From Anabaena sp. UHCC 0187 (GTDB taxonomy: Bacteria; Cyanobacteriota; Cyanobacteriia; Cyanobacteriales; Nostocaceae): a DNA stretch of 59,974 nucleotides. The notes beneath the pieces are model-generated. The model was not told the origin of the DNA. It saw only the letters and a list, made by a program, of their open reading frames with translations, and ran no database searches. The position numbers and the translations under genes were made by a program. Shown piece by piece: positions 24,178 to 33,890 of this stretch. The stretch spans positions 1 to 59,974 of the forward strand of contig NZ_VILB01000011.1 in the NCBI RefSeq assembly GCF_009712035.1, in the 5' to 3' direction. Positions within the stretch are counted from its first letter, which is position 1. The number at the start of each line of letters is the position of its first letter.

Positions 24178-24258
24178 AATAAAAGCATTACCCAATGTCC
24201 AAACTCTATAAATAGCAGCAAAAAAGTAGTATTCTTGCTTTTTAAGGTAGATTTAGTT

Positions 24259-25443
24259 ATGAAAATTGTTTCTATAAAAATTAAAAATTATCGAGCCTTT
24301 GAATTTCTAGAAATCACAGAAATTCCCACCTTTTGCGTCATCATCGGCGCTAATGGTACAGGTAAATCTACCCTATTCGATATTTTTGGCTTTCTCCGCG
24401 ATGCCCTAAAAAATAACATTCGTCAAGCCCTTCAGATCCGGGGTGGATTTAATCAAGTCGTCACCAGAGGCAAAGAACAAGAAGATATCGAAATAGAACT
24501 AAAATTCCGCATGAAAATTCTGGAGACAGAGCGCCTCGTTACTTATATTTTAATTGTTGGACAAGAAGAAAGACGACCCTTAGTTAAAAGAGAAATTCTC
24601 CGGTACAAACGCGGCGAATACGGTTCTCCCTATCACTTTCTCGACTTCCAGAAAGGTAAAGGTTATGCGATCACCAATGAAGAAAATTTTGAACAAACTG
24701 ACGAAGAATTAGAACGCGAAGAACAACAACTCGAATCTAGCGATATCTTAGCAATTAAAGGATTGGGGCAATTTCAACGCTTCAAAGCTGCTAGTGCCTT
24801 TCGTTCACTAATTGAAAATTGGCACGTTTCCGACTTCCATATCAGCGATGCCAGAGGTAGCAAAGATGTATCCTATGCCGAACACCTCACTCCTACAGGT
24901 GATAATATGGCAGTGGTTGCTCAATATATTTATCAAAACCATTCTGACATTTTTCAAGCTATTCTCAACAAAATGAAAGAAAGAGTTCCCGGTATTTCTA
25001 AAGTAGAAGCACAAGAAACAGAAGACGGTAGACTAATTCTCAAATTTCAAGACCAAGCTTTTAAAGACCCCTTCATTGATCGCTATGTTTCTGATGGCAC
25101 AATGAAAATGTTTGCCTATTTAATTCTACTCTTCGATCCTAAACCCCATCCTTTACTATGCGTCGAAGAACCCGAAAACCAACTTTATCCTAGTTTGCTT
25201 CACGAACTTGCTGAAGAATTTGCCAGTTATGCCCACAGAGGTGGACAAGTCTTTGTGTCTACCCACTCCCCCGACTTTCTTAATGCTGTTCCCCTAGAAA
25301 GTATTTTCTGGTTGACAAAAGAACAAGGAATTACCAAAATTTTTCGAGCTAGTGATAATGAAACTCTGAATAACTTAGTGAAAGCAGGAGATTTAGCCGG
25401 ATATCTCTGGAATCAAGGCTGGTTTGAAGGAGTCGCCCCCTGA
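24259..25443 (+). CDS. OLD/RecF-like AAA ATPase of a two-gene defence-type pair
   Basis: 394 aa from ATG 24259; an upstream TTG at 24235 is less likely. It starts MKIVSIKIKNYRAFEFLEI, the usual SMC/RecF-like N-terminus, with Walker A GANGTGKSTLFDIFGFLRDA. The C-terminal half holds the ABC-type signature region FIDRYVSDGTMKMFAYLILL, Walker B PLLCVEEPENQLYPSLLHEL and the H-loop VFVSTHSPDFLNAVPLES. The stop overlaps the start of a DUF4276 gene. ATPase plus TOPRIM-like partner is the plan of anti-phage pairs such as PARIS and AbiL; whether this is one of them cannot be settled by eye. Confidence 0.87.
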   Translation: MKIVSIKIKNYRAFEFLEITEIPTFCVIIGANGTGKSTLFDIFGFLRDALKNNIRQALQIRGGFNQVVTRGKEQEDIEIELKFRMKILETERLVTYILIVGQEERRPLVKREILRYKRGEYGSPYHFLDFQKGKGYAITNEENFEQTDEELEREEQQLESSDILAIKGLGQFQRFKAASAFRSLIENWHVSDFHISDARGSKDVSYAEHLTPTGDNMAVVAQYIYQNHSDIFQAILNKMKERVPGISKVEAQETEDGRLILKFQDQAFKDPFIDRYVSDGTMKMFAYLILLFDPKPHPLLCVEEPENQLYPSLLHELAEEFASYAHRGGQVFVSTHSPDFLNAVPLESIFWLTKEQGITKIFRASDNETLNNLVKAGDLAGYLWNQGWFEGVAP

Positions 25444-26006
25444 TGAGCTATAACCTGATTTTTTTACTAGAAGAACCTTCTATGAAAACTGTACTAGAGA
25501 CTATTCTTCCAAAATTAATTCCTGAACATATTAGCTATATTTGTATCCCCCATCAAGGCAAACAGGATCTTACTAAATCAATTCCTAAGAAGATCAAAGC
25601 CTTTAAGTTTAACCCCGACACAAAATTTATAATCGTTCATGATCAAGATTCCCATGATTGTAAAAAACTCAAATCAGAACTTTTAGAAATTTGTCAAAAT
25701 GCAGGGAACAAAAATATACTGATACGTATAATATGTCATGAACTAGAATCTTGGTTTTTAGGTGATTTAGTTGCAGTGGAAAAAGCATACAGACTAAAAC
25801 CCGAAAGTTTGAGTCAACAACAAAATAAAACAAAGTTTCGTAACCCCGATCAACTCAACTCCGCCAAAGAAGAACTCAGAAAGTTAGTTCCAGAATATTA
25901 CCCCGGTACTCATTCTAGGATGATCGCGCCCTATTTATCCTTGACTGAAAACAAATCTCGTAGTTTTCAAGTTTTTCTCGATGGCATCAATAAAATTCTC
26001 AACTAG
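25443..26006 (+). CDS. DUF4276/TOPRIM-like partner of the AAA ATPase
   Basis: 187 aa. It has an N-terminal strand with acidic residues (NLIFLLEEPSMKTVLETILP), then IIVHDQDSHDCKKLKSELLE, where the D-x-D fits the TOPRIM pattern of a Glu followed by DxD. The strand-helix IRIICHELESWFLGDLVAVE with WFLGD is typical of DUF4276. Its ATG overlaps the ATPase stop by one base, so the two proteins are produced together. Likely role: nuclease or effector controlled by the ATPase. A truncated HsdR frame follows at 26013, indicating a defence-gene neighbourhood. Confidence 0.78.
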   Translation: MSYNLIFLLEEPSMKTVLETILPKLIPEHISYICIPHQGKQDLTKSIPKKIKAFKFNPDTKFIIVHDQDSHDCKKLKSELLEICQNAGNKNILIRIICHELESWFLGDLVAVEKAYRLKPESLSQQQNKTKFRNPDQLNSAKEELRKLVPEYYPGTHSRMIAPYLSLTENKSRSFQVFLDGINKILN

Positions 26007-26012
26007 AGTAAC

Positions 26013-26120
26013 ATGATCCAATCTGAACTAGAACTCGAAGAAAACCTGATCAACCGTCTAACGGGACTAGTACCGCAAGGCGGAAGTCAAAAGTCAAAAG
26101 TCAAAAGTAATATGGCGTAA
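26013..26120 (+). pseudogene. N-terminal stub of type I restriction enzyme subunit R (HsdR)
   Basis: ATG at 26013 opens a 35-codon frame beginning MIQSELELEENLINRLTGL. This matches the start of HsdR proteins (I-Q-S-E-x-x-L-E-x-x-L-I-x-x-L). Thereafter it runs into a CAAAAGT heptamer tandem (26088-26110) and a stop. The rest of the about 1000-residue endonuclease/helicase is missing and no hsdM or hsdS is present. Confidence 0.5.
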
Positions 26121-26283
26121 GCTTTTTGGCGATTGAGAATGGTTGTTTTATTTACGCCGTGCTGTACTAGGCTACGAACCCGTCAACAGTGGAAATTAAT
26201 ATAATTGAAAATTGGGGTAAAAATGTTTTAGCAGTTCACAAACTAGTTGTAAACTGCTATGCAAAGAGAATTTCGTTTTTAAA

Positions 26284-26356
<73 letters not shown>

Positions 26357-26506
26357 GTTTCTTTCACTTAATCAATATAGCATAGCCTTTCCAAATTTTG
26401 CAAGGGGTTTGGGAAAATTTTTTTTCTGCATGGAAAAGGCTGATGGGAACGGTATTGAGCTATACTGACTCAGGATTTAACTGTTAATTTTATATTTTTA
26501 ATTTCG

Positions 26507-27091
26507 ATGCCCTCTGGTCAAACGCATGATCGCATTACTATTTGGTCTATGCCTGTGGTGGCGGGCATAACGCTGGTTTCCACTCACAGCAGTAATATGA
26601 CTTTGCTGGTGGCGGGTGGGTTTATGTTTGGGGGGCTGATGTTTGGCCCCGATTTGGATATTTACTCCCGTCAATTTCAGCGCTGGGGGTTTCTGCGGTG
26701 GATTTGGCTACCTTATCAAAAAAGTCTGCGGCATCGGTCTTTTCTATCCCACGGTCCGATTATTGGCACAACGTTACGGGTGGTGTATCTGACGACTTTT
26801 TTGGCGTTGGTGGCCATTGTGCTTGTGGTGGTTTTCACCAAGTTGGGAAATGTGGCTTGGAACTGGGGGGAAGTCTGGGCGACTTTGGGGAAAACTATCT
26901 ATATATATTATGGAGAATTTTTTGCTCTATTTCTCGGTTGCGAACTCGGTGCAATGAGTCATTCTTGCAGCGATTGGACTGTTTCTGGTTACAAGCGATT
27001 TCAAAAACAGGGTATTCAAGGTTTACTTCCCCGTGGCAAAATTAAGAAACGTAAAGTTAGCCCCAGTCGTCGCAGTGCAAAAAAGCGGTAA
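26507..27091 (+). CDS. DUF2227 family putative metal-binding membrane protein
   Basis: 194 aa. It begins PSGQTHDRITIWSMPVVAGI, typical of DUF2227, with later His/Asp-rich motifs: FGPDLDIYSRQFQRWG, SLRHRSFLSHGPIIGT and ELGAMSHSCSDW. These H-D and R-H-R-x-x-x-x-H positions suggest a metal site in a YdjM/LexA-regulated-hydrolase-like membrane fold. About three or four helices; the C-terminus is very basic (KKRKVSPSRRSAKKR). The function is unknown. The gene ends 5 bp before mazG. Confidence 0.82.
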   Translation: MPSGQTHDRITIWSMPVVAGITLVSTHSSNMTLLVAGGFMFGGLMFGPDLDIYSRQFQRWGFLRWIWLPYQKSLRHRSFLSHGPIIGTTLRVVYLTTFLALVAIVLVVVFTKLGNVAWNWGEVWATLGKTIYIYYGEFFALFLGCELGAMSHSCSDWTVSGYKRFQKQGIQGLLPRGKIKKRKVSPSRRSAKKR

Positions 27092-27096
27092 AAAAT

Positions 27097-27900
27097 ATGG
27101 AAGTTAATCAAACTTTGCTGGCGTTACAAGAATTAATTGATGTGGTGGCAAAATTAAGATCGCCTGAAGGTTGTCCTTGGGATTTGGCACAAACACCGGA
27201 AAGCCTGACTCCCTATGTGATTGAGGAAGCTTATGAGGTGGTTGATGCGATTCAAACTGGGGATAAAAAAGCGATCGCTGAAGAATTAGGTGATTTATTA
27301 TTACAAGTAGTATTACAAGCACAAATTGCCAGGGAAGCTAATGATTTTTCTCTTCAAGAAATCGCTGAAGGCATTTCTCAAAAGTTAATTCGTCGTCATC
27401 CTCATGTATTTGCTGATGTGAAGGTGGAAAGCATAGATGAGGTACACAAAAATTGGGAAACCATCAAAGCTGCGGAAAAAGGAGAAACTGTAGAAGCGCA
27501 AAAACTTAGTGATAAACTGCATCGTTATCGTCGCAGTCTTCCCCCCATAAATGCAGCGATGAAGATATCTGAAAAAGCTGCTAAGGTTGGTTTTGAGTGG
27601 AACAATGTTGATGAAGTTTGGGGAAAATTTCACGAAGAGTTAGGGGAATTTCAACAGGCTTTAGCTGAAGAAACAAAAGAAAGACAAGAATCAGAATTAG
27701 GTGATTTACTATTTGCAATTATTCAAGTTGCGAGATGGCATAATCTTGACCCCAGTAAAGGTTTACAAGGGACAAGTCAGCGATTTATTCAACGGTTACA
27801 AAAAATGGAGGATGTGATTGAACGTCCTTTTGCAGATTACAGTTTAGAAGAATTAGATGCTCTGTGGCAACAGGCTAAAGCTCAACTTTCTCAAAGTTAA
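27097..27900 (+). CDS. mazG: Nucleoside triphosphate pyrophosphohydrolase MazG
   Basis: 267 aa, the normal length for two-domain MazG. The first domain has [40 protein letters not shown] and [16 protein letters not shown] (the E-E-x-x-E...E-x-x-D metal motif). The second has [32 protein letters not shown] and [17 protein letters not shown]. It hydrolyses (d)NTPs to monophosphates and pyrophosphate, cleaning the nucleotide pool. Five bases separate it from the DUF2227 gene, so co-transcription is likely. Confidence 0.93.
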   Translation: MEVNQTLLALQELIDVVAKLRSPEGCPWDLAQTPESLTPYVIEEAYEVVDAIQTGDKKAIAEELGDLLLQVVLQAQIAREANDFSLQEIAEGISQKLIRRHPHVFADVKVESIDEVHKNWETIKAAEKGETVEAQKLSDKLHRYRRSLPPINAAMKISEKAAKVGFEWNNVDEVWGKFHEELGEFQQALAEETKERQESELGDLLFAIIQVARWHNLDPSKGLQGTSQRFIQRLQKMEDVIERPFADYSLEELDALWQQAKAQLSQS

Positions 27901-27932
27901 TTACTCATCCTTTCATAATTTTATTTTTGTGT

Positions 27933-29231
27933 ATGAATACTGGTGCTGATTTAATTCAAATTGCTCAACAAACCCGTCATGCTGCTACTAAGTTAGCTGT
28001 GCTATCAACTGAGGAAAAAAATCAAGCCATTGAAGCAATTTCTCAAGCTTTAGAATTGGCTAAGAATGATATTTTGGCAGCAAATCTGGCTGATTGTCAA
28101 GCAGCAACAGCCGCAGGAATTGCTAAACCCCTTTATAAACGGTTGCTTTTGGATGAACATAAATTAAGGGATGCGATCGCTGGTGTGCGTGATGTTGGTA
28201 AACTGGATGATCCTATTGGTAAGGTGCAAATTCATCGAGAAATTGACACAGGTTTAATTCTCAAACGTATTACCTGTCCTTTGGGAGTTCTAGGAATCAT
28301 TTTTGAAGCCCGTCCCGAAGCTGCAATTCAAATTGTTTCTTTAGCAATTAAATCGGGTAACGGTGTCATTCTCAAAGGTGGCAAAGAAGCCCTAAATTCT
28401 TGTGCAGCTATAGTTAAAGCCATTAAACAAGGATTATCTCACACAGCAGTTAATCCTGATGCGGTGCAATTGTTAACCACTAGATCAGAAATATTAGAAC
28501 TTTTGCAATTAGATAAATATGTAGATTTAATTATTCCTAGAGGTTCTAATGCTTTTGTGAAATTTGTCCAAGACAATACCCGCATTCCCGTATTAGGTCA
28601 TGCTGATGGAATTTGTCATCTTTATGTAGATCAAGCCGCTGATATTGATAAAGCTGTGAGTATTACTGTAGATTCTAAAATTCAATATCCTGCTGCTTGT
28701 AATGCCATTGAAACTTTGCTAGTTCATAGTAGCATTGCTGCCGAATTTCTCCCCCAAGTTGCCACAGCTTTACAAGCGCAAAATGTAGAATTAAGAGGTG
28801 ATGAACGCACCTTACAAATCTTACCTAATATTGCCCCAGCCACAGAAATAGACTGGCAAACAGAATACAGCGATTTGATTTTAGCTATTAAAATTGTTGA
28901 TTCTTTAAATGCAGCAATATCCCATATTGAAGATTATGGTTCTCGACACACAGAAGCAATTATCACTGAAGATATCACAGCCGCAGAAACTTTCCAAGGC
29001 TTAGTCAATGCAGCGGGAGTTTATCATAATTGTTCTACCCGGTTTGCTGATGGTTTCCGTTATGGATTTGGTGCAGAAGTGGGAATTAGTACCCAACAAA
29101 TGCCACCCCGTGGACCAGTTGGTTTAGAAGGTTTAATCACATATAAATATCAAATGTCTGGTAACGGACATATTGTGAAAACCTACACAGGTGCAAATGC
29201 AAAATCATTTACTCATCGTGATTTGGAATAA
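27933..29231 (+). CDS. proA: Glutamate-5-semialdehyde dehydrogenase
   Basis: 432 aa from ATG 27933 (an upstream TTG at 27927 adds two residues). Aldehyde-dehydrogenase superfamily, ProA type: [80 protein letters not shown] and the active-site cysteine in [14 protein letters not shown]. The C-terminus has [20 protein letters not shown]. Catalyses NADPH-dependent reduction of gamma-glutamyl phosphate in proline synthesis. The hairpin repeat at 29242-29270 follows immediately. Confidence 0.96.
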   Translation: MNTGADLIQIAQQTRHAATKLAVLSTEEKNQAIEAISQALELAKNDILAANLADCQAATAAGIAKPLYKRLLLDEHKLRDAIAGVRDVGKLDDPIGKVQIHREIDTGLILKRITCPLGVLGIIFEARPEAAIQIVSLAIKSGNGVILKGGKEALNSCAAIVKAIKQGLSHTAVNPDAVQLLTTRSEILELLQLDKYVDLIIPRGSNAFVKFVQDNTRIPVLGHADGICHLYVDQAADIDKAVSITVDSKIQYPAACNAIETLLVHSSIAAEFLPQVATALQAQNVELRGDERTLQILPNIAPATEIDWQTEYSDLILAIKIVDSLNAAISHIEDYGSRHTEAIITEDITAAETFQGLVNAAGVYHNCSTRFADGFRYGFGAEVGISTQQMPPRGPVGLEGLITYKYQMSGNGHIVKTYTGANAKSFTHRDLE

Positions 29232-29241
29232 CAATTAAAAT

Positions 29242-29270
29242 CTCGTTCCCAGTCAGAGACTGGGAACGAG
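29242..29270. repeat. Perfect hairpin CTCGTTCCCAGTC/GACTGGGAACGAG
   Basis: A 13-bp perfect stem with loop AGA directly after proA. The same CTCGTTCCCAG(T/C) palindrome is a well-known dispersed element in cyanobacteria. No T-run follows, so its role as a terminator is doubtful, although a hairpin of this strength could protect the mRNA 3' end. Confidence 0.7.
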
Positions 29271-29340
29271 GTCAGCGAACAGGAAAGAAGGAGAGTGACT
29301 TTTATCGAACAGAATTCTGTGCGAGTGGGGGATGAATAAC

Positions 29341-29400
29341 CGGGTTTAAGACCCCCACCAAATCGTAGATTTGGTGGTCTTTAATCAGTCGCAGGTCTAA
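29341..29400. repeat. Hairpin repeat CCACCAAATC/GATTTGGTGG
   Basis: CCACCAAATC at 29355-29364 pairs with GATTTGGTGG at 29368-29377 (loop GTA), followed by TCTTTAATC. It is flanked by CGGGTTTAAGACCC and CGCAGGTCTAAATC, giving an extended palindromic dispersed repeat between proA and the Coq4-like gene. A GGAGTCA-type heptamer tract (reverse strand) follows at 29413-29438. Confidence 0.6.
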
Positions 29401-29490
29401 ATCTTCGATTGATTCTGACTCCTGACTCCTGACTCCTTCTTCAATAATCCTTCCTTTGATACATGAAAAATACTTTTATTATCCCCAATA

Positions 29491-30213
29491 ATGAAAACAT
29501 ACTTTCATTATTCACTGAAAATTATCATGGATAATATTATTACCTATAACAACGACAAAGGACTCTTAGCTTACATTCAATTTATCGCATCAAGAGCATT
29601 AAAAAACCAATACGATGGAACTGATCCAATATTTGATTTTGAAGATGCACTTGATCAAACAGAAATAGCACATTTAACTGTAGATGAATTGAAAAAAAAT
29701 CCAGAAATTAACGCCTTATTTACAGAACGTTGGCTACCTGCACCGATAAATTTAGATGAGTTAAGCAAGCTTCCAGAAGGAACTTTAGGTTATATTTATG
29801 CCAAGGAAATGAAAGCTAGAGGCTTTGATCCTAATTTCTATAAGAAAGTTGCTGTTGTTGATGATATTTCTTATTTGAAGATGCTTTGGAGAACTACCCA
29901 TGATATTTATCATGTAGTCACTGGCTTTGATACTGATGTGATGGGTGAATTGGGTTTACAAGCTTTTGTCTTAGCACAAAACCCCACTCCTATTAGTATC
30001 ATGTTAGTAAGTTTTGGCATGGTTTTAACTAGTCTTTATCAACCTACTAAACTCAACGTTGTCATGACGGAAATAGCACGTGGCTATAGTTTAGGTTCTC
30101 ATACTTCCGTCAAATTAATCTCTAAGAAATGGGATCAGTTTTGGAATGTCCCAATTAGTGAAATTCGCGCTCAATTACAAATGAATTTTCTTCCTGAATT
30201 AGCAGTAAAGTAA
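29491..30213 (+). CDS. Coq4-like protein
   Basis: 240 aa from the first ATG; an internal ATG at 29527 (MDNIITYNNDKG) may be the true start, since no clear ribosome site distinguishes them. The Coq4 hallmark H-D-x-x-H is in WRTTHDIYHVVTGFDTDVMG, followed by ELGLQAFVLAQNPTPISIML and the C-terminal helices. Coq4 in ubiquinone-making organisms acts on the quinone head group. Cyanobacteria do not make ubiquinone, and the gene lies 45 bp from the convergent end of the menF gene within a phylloquinone cluster, so a role in prenyl-quinone or isoprenoid-lipid handling is an attractive inference. Confidence 0.82.
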   Translation: MKTYFHYSLKIIMDNIITYNNDKGLLAYIQFIASRALKNQYDGTDPIFDFEDALDQTEIAHLTVDELKKNPEINALFTERWLPAPINLDELSKLPEGTLGYIYAKEMKARGFDPNFYKKVAVVDDISYLKMLWRTTHDIYHVVTGFDTDVMGELGLQAFVLAQNPTPISIMLVSFGMVLTSLYQPTKLNVVMTEIARGYSLGSHTSVKLISKKWDQFWNVPISEIRAQLQMNFLPELAVK

Positions 30214-30258
30214 AATAGGAGTCCTTAAACTTTTAATAAGTATCCATCAGTCCTCACT

Positions 30259-31674
30259 TCAAACCAATGCTTTTAATAAAGCTTGCAATTTAAGTTGCAC
30301 TTCTGCAAATTCTTTTTGAGGATCTGAACCAGCAACAATACCTGCACCCGCATATAGTCTGGCATAATTACCATCAATTAAAGCCGAACGAATTCCCACA
30401 ATAAATTCACAATTTCCTTCTCCGTCTACCCAACCTAACGGGGCTGCATATAAACCCCTTTCAAAACTTTCATAACGGCGAATTTCAGCACAAGCAATAT
30501 CTCTCGCAGCCCCGGCAACTGCTGGAGTAGGATGGAGTTTAGCAACGATTTGTAAAGGGTGAATATTATTGGGAACTACGGCGCTAATTGGTGTCCATAA
30601 ATGCTGGATATTAGATAATTGTCGCAGTCTGGGGGCTAAAACTTGGGGTAATAAACCTAGTTGAGATAAATGTTGAGTAATAAAATCGAGAACAAGTTTA
30701 TGTTCGTGTTTTTCTTTGGTACTATTGACTAAGTTGTTAGCATTTGCCGCATCTTCTATGGGTGTTTTTCCTCTGGGTGCAGAACCTGCCAAAGCATCAG
30801 TAATTAATTGTTGTTTGTAAATACTAATTAATCGTTCTGGACTAGCACCAATAAAGTTTTGTCCTTTGCCATTACTGGTAGAAAATATATAACAATTAGG
30901 ATGTAATTGGCGCAGGTTATTTAAAGATTGTAATAGGTTAAAATCATGATTAGCACTGACATCTAAGGTATCAGCTAAAACAATTTTTCTTAAATGATTA
31001 GCGTGAATTATTTCTAAAACTGATGAGACAGAAGTTTTGAATTTATCACCATTTTTAGTTATTCTTTTATATAGATTTAAAGGAAATTTATCAATATTTA
31101 TAGGATGATGATTCAAAGATTTAATAATTTCTAAATGGCGTTGTAAATTATCTAATATTTTTGTAATACTGACAGTAGAATTAATAATTGTATTCATTAT
31201 TAATGTGCAGCGATTATTTTTTAAAGCTATTTGCCAACAAGGTAAGAAAACCGTAGCCGAGGGAAATGGATAATCTGCTTTCTCGTGCTGATCAAAAAAA
31301 CTAAAAGTACAAAAAAATCGAGGTAGGGAAAAAGTCTGATTTTTATGAGAGATAGGAATTATATTTTTCAGGCAATTTTTAATAAATTCTTCTGATTTTG
31401 TAAATCTATCTTTACCAGAAATTTCTATTTTATCTAAAGTATCAATTGCTGCTATTGCTTCACCATTACTTTTATTTTCAAAATAAAAGTTTATGGTATT
31501 TTTCTGATTAAATTGATCAAAAACTAGCAAAGGATCAACCAAGCCAATCTCTAGGGGAATACTCACAATTTTACTATAATTATTGCGGCGGCAATTTTCC
31601 TGAATCTCTAATAGTAATTGATTGAGGTATTTGTAGTCTACAAAGGTGTGGCTGCGACATGGTGAAATTGTCAT
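30259..31674 (-). CDS. menF: Isochorismate synthase (phylloquinone pathway)
   Basis: 471 aa. Chorismate-binding enzyme motifs are present: NFIGASPERLISIYKQQLIT, the AGSAPRGKTPIEDAANANNL signature, STKEKHEHKLVLDFI, KLHPTPAVAG, and the C-terminal LYAAPLGWVDGEGNCEFIVG with LYAGAGIVAGSDPQKE. The enzyme isomerises chorismate to isochorismate, the first step to phylloquinone (photosystem I electron carrier). It is divergent from menA, with 279 bp between the starts serving as shared promoter space. Confidence 0.93.
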   Translation of the reverse strand: MTISPCRSHTFVDYKYLNQLLLEIQENCRRNNYSKIVSIPLEIGLVDPLLVFDQFNQKNTINFYFENKSNGEAIAAIDTLDKIEISGKDRFTKSEEFIKNCLKNIIPISHKNQTFSLPRFFCTFSFFDQHEKADYPFPSATVFLPCWQIALKNNRCTLIMNTIINSTVSITKILDNLQRHLEIIKSLNHHPINIDKFPLNLYKRITKNGDKFKTSVSSVLEIIHANHLRKIVLADTLDVSANHDFNLLQSLNNLRQLHPNCYIFSTSNGKGQNFIGASPERLISIYKQQLITDALAGSAPRGKTPIEDAANANNLVNSTKEKHEHKLVLDFITQHLSQLGLLPQVLAPRLRQLSNIQHLWTPISAVVPNNIHPLQIVAKLHPTPAVAGAARDIACAEIRRYESFERGLYAAPLGWVDGEGNCEFIVGIRSALIDGNYARLYAGAGIVAGSDPQKEFAEVQLKLQALLKALV

Positions 31675-31953
31675 GGATGTATAAGTTAATTTTTATTAAG
31701 TTATCTTCCTAAAATGTAATAAATCATGGTGGTATTTTTATAGGTAACATAATTCAGTTACCATTAACCAGCATAAACTTAGCTTGATTATGAGGTTAAT
31801 CCTGTTTTGGCTGCAAGATGGCAGGTTTTATGGCAGGATATTCACCTATAATCACAAAATTAACATTTTTTGGTAATTTACTAAAGGTAAACTGTAAAAT
31901 TATAAAATTTAATTGATAACTCAAGTCCTGATAATTTAACTAACTCACAACTA

Positions 31954-32853
31954 ATGACTTCAACTCAGATTTCACCACCTCAAGCTAAACTATGGATGGC
32001 GGCTATTAAACCGCCAATGTACAGTGTTGCTATTATGCCGATTTGGGTAGGTTCGGCGGTAGCATTTAGGGAAGTAAAGATTTTTAATATAACAATATTT
32101 TCTTTGTTTATTGGCGCAGCAATTTTAATTTTAGCTTGGGAAAATATTAGTAATGATGTATTTGATGCGGAAACAGGAATTGATCAAAATAAACATCATT
32201 CATTGGTGAATTTAACTGGTAACAGAACTTTAATGTTTTGGATAGGAAATCTGTGTTTAGGTTTGGGTTTGTTGGGGATAATAGCGATCGCTATTTTGCA
32301 AAAAGACCCCACAGTTATTGGTATAATCCTCTTATGCTGTGGTTTAGGCTACACTTACCAAGGTCCCCCCTTTCGCCTAGGATATCAGGGTTTAGGGGAA
32401 ATTCTTTGCTTTTTTGCCTTTGGCCCTTTGGGTATGAGTGCGGCTTATTATAGTCAAACTCAAACCTGGTCTATGACTAATTTAGCAGCTTCGGTAATTT
32501 TGGGCATTGTTACCAGTTTAGTATTATTTTGTTCTCATTTTCATCAAGTTGCAGATGACATAGCCGCAGGAAAGAAATCTCCTATTGTGCGTTTAGGAAC
32601 TCAAACAGGTGCAAAGGTTTTAGTGGGATTTACTGCTAGTATTTATCCTCTAACTTTGCTATTTGTGATTTTGAATATTTTCCCAATTTGGACATTATTA
32701 AGTTTCTTGAGTTTACCTTTTGCGGTGAAATTATGTCGTCACGTTTTAGAAAATCACAGCGAACCAGATAAAGTCAGTAATTCTAAATTCATTGCTATCA
32801 ATGTTCATTTTTTGAGTTGCTTATTTTTGGGTTTAGGATTTATTTTTGGTTAA
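31954..32853 (+). CDS. menA: 2-carboxy-1,4-naphthoquinone phytyltransferase
   Basis: 299 aa, UbiA-type membrane prenyltransferase with about eight helices. First Asp-rich motif in WENISNDVFDAETGIDQNKH (N-D-x-x-D), second in FHQVADDIAAGKKSPIVRLG. The opening KLWMAAIKPPMYSVAIMPIW and LGYTYQGPPFRLGYQGLGEI match cyanobacterial MenA, which transfers the phytyl chain onto the naphthoate ring. menC and menE follow on the same strand, separated from menA by a 92-bp gap holding a dispersed repeat. Confidence 0.93.
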   Translation: MTSTQISPPQAKLWMAAIKPPMYSVAIMPIWVGSAVAFREVKIFNITIFSLFIGAAILILAWENISNDVFDAETGIDQNKHHSLVNLTGNRTLMFWIGNLCLGLGLLGIIAIAILQKDPTVIGIILLCCGLGYTYQGPPFRLGYQGLGEILCFFAFGPLGMSAAYYSQTQTWSMTNLAASVILGIVTSLVLFCSHFHQVADDIAAGKKSPIVRLGTQTGAKVLVGFTASIYPLTLLFVILNIFPIWTLLSFLSLPFAVKLCRHVLENHSEPDKVSNSKFIAINVHFLSCLFLGLGFIFG

Positions 32854-32876
32854 GGGACTTCTTGCAAATAGAATAA

Positions 32877-32912
32877 ACTAACCACAGAGGCACAGAGGAC
32901 ACGGAGGAATGA
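32877..32912. repeat. AACCACAGAGGCACAGAGG dispersed repeat
   Basis: Copy of the degenerate CACAGAGG(C/A)ACAGAGG repeat in the menA-menC gap; related to 35360-35400 and 14450-14485. Flanked by matching AAGGGACTTCTTGCAAATAG and TTTGGAAGTCCCTTA, an inverted GGGACTTC/GAAGTCCC pair. Confidence 0.6.
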
Positions 32913-32945
32913 GGGTTTGAGTGTTTTTTTATTTGGAAGTCCCTT

Positions 32946-33890
32946 ATGGGTTATCAATTTTCTTTTCGTTACTTTAGTCAAAAATTTACAAATCCCATTA
33001 TTACTAATCATGGGGTTTGGGAAATCCGCGAATGTATCATTATTCGCTTGATTGATGCAAAAAATAATGTTAGTTGGGGGGAAATTTCCCCTATTTCTTG
33101 GTTTGGTTCAGAAACTATCAAACAAGCTTTAGATTTTTGTCGTCAACTTCCAAAAGCAATTACTCAAGAGATAATTTTAGAGATTCCAGATAATTTACCA
33201 GCTTGTCAATTTGCTTTTGAATCTGCTTTGGTTGTGGGAAAAGGTACTAGTTTTAATCTTACCTACAGCGGCTTATTATCAGCGGGGAAATTAGCTTTAA
33301 ATCAATGGGGTAATTTATGGGAACAAGGATATACAACATTTAAATGGAAAATTGCTGTTGATGATATAAATCAAGAATTAGAAATATTTGATTTACTAAT
33401 TTCCAGTTTACCAACTTCAGCAAAGTTACGTTTAGATGCTAATGGGGGACTTAGTTATCAAGAAGCTGAATTATGGTTACAAAAATGTGATCAGTTCTTA
33501 CCAAAAATTGAATTTATCGAACAACCTTTACCTGTAGATAAATTTAGAGAAATGCAAGAATTAAGTAATTCATATTTTACAACAATAGCCTTAGATGAAT
33601 CTATCGCCAATCTTCAGCAATTAGAATCATGTTTTCAGAAAGGTTGGCGAGGAATTTTTGTGATTAAACCGGGAATAGTCGGTTCACCATTTCGGTTAAA
33701 AGAGTTTTGCAAAAAACATCAAATTGATGTTGTATTTTCATCGGTATTTGAAACTGAAATTGGGAGACAAGCTGCATTACAATTAGCAGCAGAATTATCT
33801 AGTAATAACCGCGCTGTTGGTTTTGGAATTAACCACTTTTTTCAACCACAAGAATCAAACTGGCTAGAAAGTCTATGGAAAACCTGTTAG
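32946..33890 (+). CDS. menC: o-Succinylbenzoate synthase
   Basis: 314 aa, enolase superfamily. Catalytic lysines: the YTTFKWKIAVDD segment (K-x-K) and VIKPGIVGSPFRLKE. Metal ligands: D in RLDANGGLSYQEAELW, E in IEFIEQPLPVDKF and D in IALDESIANL. It dehydrates SHCHC to o-succinylbenzoate in the phylloquinone pathway. The end overlaps menE by 16 bp, implying translational coupling. Confidence 0.94.
   Translation: MGYQFSFRYFSQKFTNPIITNHGVWEIRECIIIRLIDAKNNVSWGEISPISWFGSETIKQALDFCRQLPKAITQEIILEIPDNLPACQFAFESALVVGKGTSFNLTYSGLLSAGKLALNQWGNLWEQGYTTFKWKIAVDDINQELEIFDLLISSLPTSAKLRLDANGGLSYQEAELWLQKCDQFLPKIEFIEQPLPVDKFREMQELSNSYFTTIALDESIANLQQLESCFQKGWRGIFVIKPGIVGSPFRLKEFCKKHQIDVVFSSVFETEIGRQAALQLAAELSSNNRAVGFGINHFFQPQESNWLESLWKTC

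Noticed and set aside
27104-27633. Minus-strand ORFs within mazG
   Set aside because: They lie opposite conserved MazG metal motifs and have no family features.
29242-29440. Possible CRISPR-like repeats after proA
   Set aside because: The palindromes are single copies of different elements with no regular repeat-spacer pattern; no cas gene is nearby.
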